Below, in pieces: positions 31,438-36,970 of a stretch of DNA of 36,970 nucleotides; the stretch's first letter is position 1; each line of letters begins with the position of its first letter. Origin of the DNA: Pseudomonadota bacterium (GTDB lineage Bacteria > Pseudomonadota > Gammaproteobacteria > UBA9214); assembly GCA_029287615.1 (NCBI GenBank), contig JARFQV010000219.1, positions 1 through 36,970 of the forward strand, given 5' to 3'. The translations under genes were made by a program, and so were the position numbers. The notes beneath the pieces were generated by a model. The model made no database searches, had not been told where the DNA came from, and worked only from the letters and a program-made list of their open reading frames with translations.

Positions 31438-33517
31438 AGGTCTTTGCCAGCTCCAGGCTGGCGTGCTCCAGATAACCCTCCAGCTGGCGTTTGCGTTCCC
31501 TGAGTTCCTCAAGCGCAAGAGCCCTGGTATAGCCCTCGTACATCCTGATCGCGCGCGCTATACGCTCTCGCAGCAGCAGGATTCTCTTCCTGAGTGCCGC
31601 TATCCGATCCTCCATATCGGTAGCACCGTGCGGTATCTCCTCAATTGCATTACCCAGCTTTTTCATCCTGTCCGTGGCATTCCTGAGTGCATCCGCCAGC
31701 TGCAGAAGTGCATCGCCCGCCGATGGTCCGGCGCTAACGGCGTCGGCTTCCCGTACAGATGGCTCAATCCTGCGCATGAATCTGCGTTCGTGTGGAGGAG
31801 TGACGTATACCTTGTCAAGGGCCGCAAATTCCGGATAAGGATCCTCTCCGTCACCCCGATCCGGGAACTGGAACCTGCCTGTCTCGGGATACCACAGGAC
31901 ACTGTATTCCGGATATGCGGAATCCTCGGATGCCCCGGGTAAATGCGTGATTTCCGGCGCACCCGGCAAGCCGAAAGATTCTGATGCAGGCAGTCCGGCG
32001 AACCCGGTTTCCGGCAATCCCTCGATCTGGTGATCCGGCGGTAAGTCGATTTCCGGAAGAACCGGAATACCCGGAGGTGGAACCCTGCGCTCCGATCCCT
32101 CCGTCCTCTCCACTCCCGGCAACCACTCCGGACCTCCGGGCAGTCGCGAACCCGGGCCCGTACCCGCTCCTTGCCGGCCCCTTTTTGCATTTGCAGCGCC
32201 ACGCCCCTGAACCACCACCGGATCAGCCGCATTATCCGGCACAGCACCGGTTCCCCCGGGTTCATCTGTTGCCTGCACAAGAAGGTCAATGCTTTTCAGA
32301 CCCTGATCCAGGTTGTGCAGCATCAGTTTCAGGTCACTGTAACCATTCCTGGTCTCAAGAAAGGTGCGGGTTGCGAGGAGGCGTCCGAAGTAATGTGTCT
32401 TCGGGAAGGCAGCAGCGTTTCCCATACTGGCATCCTGCGCCTCCCTCGAACCGGGATCCACAGTCAGCAATACCTTCACACCCCCGCCATGCTGCACGGA
32501 GTCCATGGCATCATCCAGCCAGCCAAGCTCGCGATTATAGACGGCCACCGCATCCTCATAATCATGAGCGGCCCGCTTGAGTGATTTCAGTTCCCGGTTG
32601 ACATACGGTACAGCCAACAACGATTCGAGCACTGCAGGATCATTTATATTACGCCTGCGCAGTTCCTTCCAAGGGATCAGTGCATCCTCGTATTGACCCT
32701 GCGACTGGGAAATCCAGCCATCTGCCAGTAATGCCCGGTTCGAGAAGGGGCCCTCCAAACGGACCTTTTGCAAATGACTACGGGCCTGTTCGGGTTCATC
32801 CATATTCGAGTAAATGTACCCCAGATTCAGGTTGGCCTTGTCTTTCAGTGCCAGCAGTTCCTCTTCCCCGCCCTTCATGTCCGCTACGAGAATCAACGAT
32901 TCTGCGGCAGCCTCATAATCACCTGCACGAATTAGCGCCATTCCACGATTGTAGAATGCATAGGCAGCCATTGACTGATCACCTCTCCATTCTGCAAGCC
33001 GCTCCGCTGCCTCCCGGTTCCTGCCGATCGCCATCAGCACGTGCGCATCCAGCAGCTGAAGATTACCGATAAGGTCCTCCGGCACGCGCCCACTGATACT
33101 GTCCAGCGCCTGCTGTGCCGCTTCCGGTGACCCCTTGCGCAGGAACGTCTTTGCGAGTTCGTACCAGGCACGGTTCCTGTCCTCATCCGGGACGTCCTTG
33201 TCAAGCAATTCCCGAAAATCCAGGCCCGCCTCCACATGCATGCCGTAGGCAAGTTTGAGCCTGGCCAGCAAAACCTCTGTATCCGCGGTTGGATCCTGGA
33301 TCAGGCCCCGTTCGTAGGCCAGCAGTAAGCGGGTAATGGCAGTAAAATAGTCGTCCCGGTCAGAATGAAAAAGTGCCTCACCATAGGCCAGTTCCTGCAG
33401 GCGTTGGGGATCACCCGGGCTGGAATCAGCCGACAGCACCGTGCCGGCAAGGGAAAGCACTAGGCCGGAGATAATCGCCACAAGCCCGTCCTTTCCTGCA
33501 TGAAACCGGTCCTGCAT
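31415..33517 (-). CDS. Secreted TPR protein with Pro-rich spacer
   Basis: About 700 residues from ATG 33517, which follows GGTAGGG; a GTG at 33529 overlapping the upstream stop is possible. A signal peptide (IISGLVLSLAGTVLSAD) is followed by TPR-like helices over residues about 35-330 (AWYELAKTFLRKGSPEAAQQ, FYNRGMALIRAGDYEAAAES). A Pro/Gly-rich spacer runs from about 420 to 560 (LPEIDLPPDHQIEGLPETGF) and a Glu/Arg-rich coiled coil closes the protein (LRKRILLLRERIARAIRMYE). It lies between the 209-residue coiled-coil protein and the TPR lipoprotein, so it is probably a periplasmic scaffold in the same machine. Repeats and spacer are too divergent to name a family by eye. Confidence 0.8.
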   Translation of the reverse strand: MQDRFHAGKDGLVAIISGLVLSLAGTVLSADSSPGDPQRLQELAYGEALFHSDRDDYFTAITRLLLAYERGLIQDPTADTEVLLARLKLAYGMHVEAGLDFRELLDKDVPDEDRNRAWYELAKTFLRKGSPEAAQQALDSISGRVPEDLIGNLQLLDAHVLMAIGRNREAAERLAEWRGDQSMAAYAFYNRGMALIRAGDYEAAAESLILVADMKGGEEELLALKDKANLNLGYIYSNMDEPEQARSHLQKVRLEGPFSNRALLADGWISQSQGQYEDALIPWKELRRRNINDPAVLESLLAVPYVNRELKSLKRAAHDYEDAVAVYNRELGWLDDAMDSVQHGGGVKVLLTVDPGSREAQDASMGNAAAFPKTHYFGRLLATRTFLETRNGYSDLKLMLHNLDQGLKSIDLLVQATDEPGGTGAVPDNAADPVVVQGRGAANAKRGRQGAGTGPGSRLPGGPEWLPGVERTEGSERRVPPPGIPVLPEIDLPPDHQIEGLPETGFAGLPASESFGLPGAPEITHLPGASEDSAYPEYSVLWYPETGRFQFPDRGDGEDPYPEFAALDKVYVTPPHERRFMRRIEPSVREADAVSAGPSAGDALLQLADALRNATDRMKKLGNAIEEIPHGATDMEDRIAALRKRILLLRERIARAIRMYEGYTRALALEELRERKRQLEGYLEHASLELAKTYDQATGE

Positions 33518-33522
33518 AAACC

Positions 33523-34152
33523 CTACCACTCGTAGATACCGATCCCTGGCTCCTGCCCGTTATCCCCGGCCTCGATGCGCAGTTCAATATACTTGGCTGT
33601 GATTCCTTTCGCGATCCTGGATGAACCCTTTTGTTGAAAATCCTGCCCCTCGCTGCCGCGCCCGGACAAAAGCACATCCAGATGATGCTCTCCATACACA
33701 AGCTTGCCTGTATATATCCTGTGTACACCACCATTATGCAATGCCCGGTCTTCCTTACTGGAATAATCATGGCTCACCAGCGCCTTTCCATCCATCAGGA
33801 GTCTGATGCCATCCAGTCTCAAGGAAGGTTTGCCGGGAACGGAAACCAGCACCACTAACTGCTGGTCAGGTGGATTGAGGAGGTCTTCTTCCAGAATCAG
33901 GAGGTCACGGTTGATTTCCAGGACCTCCCGCTTCAGGGCCTGGATTTCACTATCCAGTTCCCGGAAGCTGCGGGTACTGCCCGAATCCTCTGCCAGGCTC
34001 CTCGACTGTGCGCTGAGCAGCACGATCAGCAGGCAGAGCGTCAATGGAAAAAAACTGCTGCTAAACCGCCTGCACCAGCACGAACCGCCTTTGTTATGGA
34101 CAACCCGCCCGAAACCAACATATTTTATTGTTTTCAATGATATTTCCATCAA
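33523..34152 (-). CDS. Exported coiled-coil protein, first gene of the envelope operon
   Basis: A protein of up to 209 residues. A basic stretch leads to one hydrophobic segment (FFPLTLCLLIVLLSAQSRSL), a likely signal or anchor. Then comes a short coiled coil (RELDSEIQALKREVLEINRD) and a compact beta-rich domain (LVVLVSVPGKPSLRLDGIRL ... GKLVYGEHHLDVLLSGRG). I do not recognise the family. The start is uncertain: ATG 34152 gives a long pre-signal region, and later non-ATG starts nearer the hydrophobic segment are possible. It ends where the TPR gene begins, and no gene lies upstream on this strand for 346 bp, so it should open the operon. Confidence 0.65.
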   Translation of the reverse strand: MMEISLKTIKYVGFGRVVHNKGGSCWCRRFSSSFFPLTLCLLIVLLSAQSRSLAEDSGSTRSFRELDSEIQALKREVLEINRDLLILEEDLLNPPDQQLVVLVSVPGKPSLRLDGIRLLMDGKALVSHDYSSKEDRALHNGGVHRIYTGKLVYGEHHLDVLLSGRGSEGQDFQQKGSSRIAKGITAKYIELRIEAGDNGQEPGIGIYEW

Positions 34153-34259
34153 GCACTGATTCAGGCATCTGCCTTGTGCGCAACCTCTCTCCTGATTTTG
34201 CGACCAATGAATATCAGGTTAGGGATCGCATTCCGCCAAAAGCAGAGCACTATTGGTTC

Positions 34260-34265
34260 ATTATA
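34260..34265 (-). promoter_or_regulatory. Possible -10 box for the envelope operon
   Basis: On the reverse strand this is a perfect TATAAT, about 108 bp before the first start codon of the operon. The hexamer 17 bp upstream is a poor -35 match, so the call rests on one box and the location. The rest of the 346-bp gap to nfeD holds no gene and no clear terminator. Confidence 0.25.
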
Positions 34266-34498
34266 GTACCGTTGAACATGAATTGTGATCGAACTAGCGC
34301 TTTCTGACTGATGAGAAGGGAAAATTACAATCCTGTGACCGGGTATGCACGATACACAGGATGCCCCCTCATAGCGTTCCGGATGATTCGAATCCCTTCA
34401 GGAGAGCCAGGTTGACCGGGGGTGTTCCTGCGAATTCCGGGGCAAGATCCGGGGATACGCCGATACCCCGTCGAACAGGTATCAGTTCGGGTTGATCG

Positions 34499-34951
34499 TC
34501 AACCGGTCAAGGGTTCGATCTGGAGTACCACACCATCAACGCCGGTAACCCTGACCTTGCTGCCCGCGGGCAGATCCTGACCCGCAATACGCCAGGTGGT
34601 ATCATCAACCCGCAGAACCCCCATCCCGTTGACCACGGGCTGATCCAGGGTAAAGGTGCGTCCGACGTACTGGCTACCCCGGCGGTTGAGGGTCGGTTGA
34701 TCGGTTTCCGCCGGTATTGCTTTCTGGAATTTACGAAATCCGATGATACTGATCAGGGCAAGACCGGAAAAGATCATGAGCTGATACTGCCAGCCAATAT
34801 CGGGAGCCAGCAGCATCGCGAGACCGACGATCCCCGCGGCCATGGCGAGCCACAGAAAGAAGAATCCGGGTGCCATCACCTCTATCAACAGCAGCAGCCC
34901 TGCCAGAATCCACCAGTGCCAGAAATCGGCATTCCATCCCAGTTCTTCCAT
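34499..34951 (-). CDS. NfeD-like membrane protein, partner of the stomatin-type protein
   Basis: A 150-residue short-form NfeD (YbbK) family protein. There are three to four hydrophobic segments in the first 75 residues (HWWILAGLLLLIEVMAPGFF, WLAMAAGIVGLAMLLAPDIG), then a soluble OB-fold domain (YVGRTFTLDQPVVNGMGVLR ... GSKVRVTGVDGVVLQIEPL). Its ATG overlaps the stop of the stomatin gene as TAATG, so the two are translationally coupled. NfeD and stomatin/prohibitin proteins are established genomic and physical partners in membrane microdomain and quality-control roles. No serine-protease domain is present, as expected for the short form. Confidence 0.9.
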   Translation of the reverse strand: MEELGWNADFWHWWILAGLLLLIEVMAPGFFFLWLAMAAGIVGLAMLLAPDIGWQYQLMIFSGLALISIIGFRKFQKAIPAETDQPTLNRRGSQYVGRTFTLDQPVVNGMGVLRVDDTTWRIAGQDLPAGSKVRVTGVDGVVLQIEPLTG

Positions 34952-35877
34952 TATTTTTGTTCCTGTCGAGGGAATGCCTCTTTTGCTATCTCCGTGATAC
35001 CCGCAATCGAACCGATTACATTGCCTGCCTCCAGCGGCATCAAGACCAGTTTCTGGTTTCCTGCCGAACCAATCTGTTTCAGTGCCTCAACATAGCTTTG
35101 CGCCACGAAATAATTGATCGCCTTGATGTCACCCTGACTGATCGCAGTGGATACCATCTCGGTGGCCCTTGCCTCTGCCTCGGCCTCTCGTTCCCTGGCC
35201 TCTGCATCACGAAATGCCGCCTCCTTGCGTCCCTCGGCCTCCAGCATCACAGCCTTTTTCTCACCCTCGGCCTTGAGGATTTCCGCCTGCCTCTGTCCTT
35301 CCGCCTCGAGCACCACGGCTCGCTTCTCACGCTCCGCCTTCATCTGCCGGGCCATTGCCTGAACCAGGTCAGCCGGCGGCTGTATATCCTTGATTTCGAT
35401 TCTGGTGACCTTGACCCCCCATGGTGTTGTTGCCGCATCGACAACCATGAGCAACTGTGCGTTGATCTTGTCACGCATTGAAAGCAGTTCATCCAGATCC
35501 ATGCTACCCATCACCGTACGGATATTGGTCATGGTCAGGTTCTGAATGGCCCTATCCAGGTCATTTACTTCATAGGCGGCCTTGGCGGCATCTATAACCT
35601 GGAAAAAAACCACACCGTCGGCACGAACCATGGCATTGTCCCTGGTAATAACCTCCTGACTCTGGATATCCAGCACCGTTTCCATCATGTTGAGCTTTCT
35701 GCCGATCCGGTCAATGTAGGGAACGATAAGATTCAGACCCGGCCTCAGTATTTTCTGATAGCGTCCAAATCGCTCAACCGTCCATTCATACCCCTGGGGA
35801 ACCGATTTGACCCCCATGAGAATTGTTGCAACCGCCAATACCAGTAAAACAACTACAAAGATTGAAAATCCATCCAC
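34951..35877 (-). CDS. qmcA: QmcA-type stomatin/prohibitin (SPFH) protein
   Basis: An inner-membrane scaffold of the SPFH/Band 7 family. One N-terminal helix ([20 protein letters not shown]) is followed by [17 protein letters not shown], and the rest follows E. coli QmcA closely: [40 protein letters not shown], then the Glu/Ala-rich helical tail and ending region [11 protein letters not shown] place the start at GTG 35877, because GGAGG lies eight bases before it and the N-terminus then fits the E. coli length; ATG 35892 would add five residues but has no ribosome site. It forms large rings in the membrane and is linked to protein quality control. It is co-expressed with nfeD. Confidence 0.92.
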   Translation of the reverse strand: MDGFSIFVVVLLVLAVATILMGVKSVPQGYEWTVERFGRYQKILRPGLNLIVPYIDRIGRKLNMMETVLDIQSQEVITRDNAMVRADGVVFFQVIDAAKAAYEVNDLDRAIQNLTMTNIRTVMGSMDLDELLSMRDKINAQLLMVVDAATTPWGVKVTRIEIKDIQPPADLVQAMARQMKAEREKRAVVLEAEGQRQAEILKAEGEKKAVMLEAEGRKEAAFRDAEAREREAEAEARATEMVSTAISQGDIKAINYFVAQSYVEALKQIGSAGNQKLVLMPLEAGNVIGSIAGITEIAKEAFPRQEQK

Positions 35878-36176
35878 CGGGACATCCTCCATTCGTTGTC
35901 TAGCCGGTACCCACCGGCTCGAGTCTTTACCGCCGCAAGGAAAGAATACCCAAAAAGTCCGCGTAACTCATTTTTTCATTTCGTCGGCACGGTTTCCACA
36001 CCGGGCCAGCCAACAGGAGCGGTTGTTTGCAACACAGGCCGGTCAGCACGACAACTTTTCCCTTCGGCTGATTCCGGGGACGTCCCAGGCACGAGTGAAT
36101 CCGGTACTTACCTCAACAGGTATAACCGGAAAACACTCACCCTGGTATCGACATTCAATTTTATAGGTATGTATAT

Positions 36177-36204
36177 TTGATTTTATGATTATATATGTTA
36201 CTAT
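36177..36204 (+). promoter_or_regulatory. Probable sigma-70-type promoter of the MerR-like gene
   Basis: TTGATT (36177-36182), a 16-bp spacer and TACTAT (36199-36204) form a reasonable promoter in AT-rich DNA. Transcription from it would begin near 36211, which supports the start at ATG 36248 over the in-frame ATG 36185 that lies inside the spacer. Confidence 0.4.
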
Positions 36205-36247
36205 CATTTTGTCCTTGGCAATCCTGCATGCAACCCTGGCAACCTGG

Positions 36248-36778
36248 ATGGAAAACCCGTTGTCGTTATCATTCAGCAGCAAGCAGGCACAGTACCTGAG
36301 CAACATTTCCGTCATGCAGATGCATTACTGGGTGCAGACAGGTATTGCGGTCCCTTCAATTTCCACCGGCAAGGGTCGCGGCAGCATTCGCCGCTGGAAT
36401 TTCACGGATATCGTCGGCTTGCGTGCGCTCGCCATGCTCCGGGATGAGGGAGTACCTCTGCAACGTGTTCGCAAACTGCTGCCCCTGTTAAAAACCGAGA
36501 CCGGAGAGCGCGGAAACCTGAAAGCGCTGGGTCGGGCTCGTCTGGTAATACTCCCCGATGGTGATGTGGCCCTGGCACGCAGTGACCGTGCATTGCTCAG
36601 CTTGCTGAAGGCACCCGGTCAGGGTCTTATGGCACCTGTCGTCATGGTGGGACTCAGAGATATTCTGTCCGACGTGGAAAAGCGAATGCAGGCAATTAGC
36701 AAGGAAGACAAGGCGATGGATGCCAACATCACCACACTCAAAACAGCTGGAATCTGGATAGAGGATCTCGCAGTCTGA
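36248..36778 (+). CDS. MerR-like transcriptional regulator
   Basis: A 176-residue DNA-binding protein. The N-terminal winged helix-turn-helix reads FSSKQAQYLSNISVMQMHYW, then VQTGIAVPS, with the wing and second helix at RRWNFTDIVGLRALAMLRDE and GVPLQRVRKLLPLL. This is the MerR fold (R-x-W/Y-x-x-x-D-I... G-V-x-L-x-x-V/I). The C-terminal half has no Cys pairs for metal binding and looks like a small-molecule or dimer domain (ARLVILPDGDVALARSDRAL). ATG 36248 has a weak ribosome site. An upstream ATG at 36185 would add a hydrophobic stretch and lies in the likely promoter. Target unknown; the adjacent secreted-protein gene 52 bp downstream is on the same strand. Confidence 0.75.
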   Translation: MENPLSLSFSSKQAQYLSNISVMQMHYWVQTGIAVPSISTGKGRGSIRRWNFTDIVGLRALAMLRDEGVPLQRVRKLLPLLKTETGERGNLKALGRARLVILPDGDVALARSDRALLSLLKAPGQGLMAPVVMVGLRDILSDVEKRMQAISKEDKAMDANITTLKTAGIWIEDLAV

Positions 36779-36830
36779 ACCAACAGTGACTGTCCACGGG
36801 GATCAATGTGTTTATCAACGGAGGGGTGAA

Positions 36831-36970
36831 ATGAAAATTTTGACAAGTTTGATAGCAGGTGGCCTGGCATCTCTGGCACTGGTTACCCAGCCACAAATCG
36901 CCATGGGCGATCCATATCCGATGTTCAAGCCCGGCCCTGCCGCACAACCACCGATGACCGGCGTTCCTGG
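36831..36970 (+). CDS. Secreted protein, N-terminal part, cut by window end
   Basis: ATG 36831 is preceded by an excellent ribosome site, GGAGGGG. The 46 visible codons give a clear signal peptide (KILTSLIAGGLASLALVTQP, cleavage near AMG) and then a Pro-rich start of the mature part (DPYPMFKPGPAAQPPMTG). It probably continues as a periplasmic or secreted protein. The family cannot be told from this much. Confidence 0.75.
   Translation, partial: MKILTSLIAGGLASLALVTQPQIAMGDPYPMFKPGPAAQPPMTGVP

Noticed and set aside
1-36970. CRISPR array, rRNA genes, phage structural genes, toxin-antitoxin pairs
   Set aside because: No regularly spaced repeats, rRNA words, phage structural proteins or typical toxin-antitoxin pairs were seen on either strand; the only tRNA signal is the 3' fragment.

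Overview
The window reads as chromosomal DNA of a gammaproteobacterium, probably an environmental one with redox or sulfur-related metabolism. The basis is a qmcA/nfeD pair very like that of Escherichia coli, a c4-like dihaem cytochrome, a pyruvate:ferredoxin-type oxidoreductase next to an Nfn-like flavoprotein, and GC-rich proteobacterial codon use. No marker fixes the genus. Assignments come from reading motifs by eye; no database search was run.

Left edge (1-1751): the right-hand part of a decayed IS21-family element. It has terminal repeats, istB with an in-frame stop, and only the last 44 codons of istA. An AT-richer gene-free stretch follows, and then a 49-base 3' piece of a tRNA-Ile2(CAU)-type gene without its 5' half. 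That is the usual scar at the distal end of an element integrated in a tRNA gene, so the first 1.7 kb is probably the end of a genomic island reaching beyond the window.

1752-12455 is a mixed region: a secreted sulfatase; the frameshifted tail of a dockerin-like protein; a HlyD/DUF2955 efflux pair; a CBS-domain protein with an ArsB/NhaD-type ion transporter; a dihaem cytochrome c; a FixJ-type response regulator broken by a one-base insertion; and an ABC-2 exporter (ATPase plus permease).

12825-21084 is a redox module. A structured leader-like element precedes a 1704-residue 2-oxoacid:acceptor oxidoreductase, well over the usual length of about 1200, with a C-terminal tethered ferredoxin-like domain. 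Next, 56 bp downstream, is a 966-residue fusion of an NfnB/GltD-type and an NfnA/ferredoxin-NADP reductase-type flavoprotein with a new N-terminal domain. Together they could pass electrons between 2-oxoacid/acetyl-CoA chemistry and NAD(P)H. After them come an MscS-type channel with a very long coiled coil, a HugZ-like flavin-binding protein and two very small reverse-strand ORFs.

24603-34152 is a tight reverse-strand operon of nine genes: a coiled-coil secreted protein, two long TPR proteins (one a lipoprotein), a small secreted protein, one TolQ/ExbB-type and two TolR/ExbD-type proteins, an AgmX/PglI-type TonB-like protein and a lytic transglycosylase. Several junctions are GTGA or ATGA stop-start overlaps. 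The gene content resembles the AglRQS-Glt trans-envelope machines known from Myxococcus motility and their less studied relatives. This is the most interesting system here.

The right edge holds nfeD-qmcA (reverse), a MerR-like regulator with a plausible promoter, and the start of a secreted protein cut by the window end.
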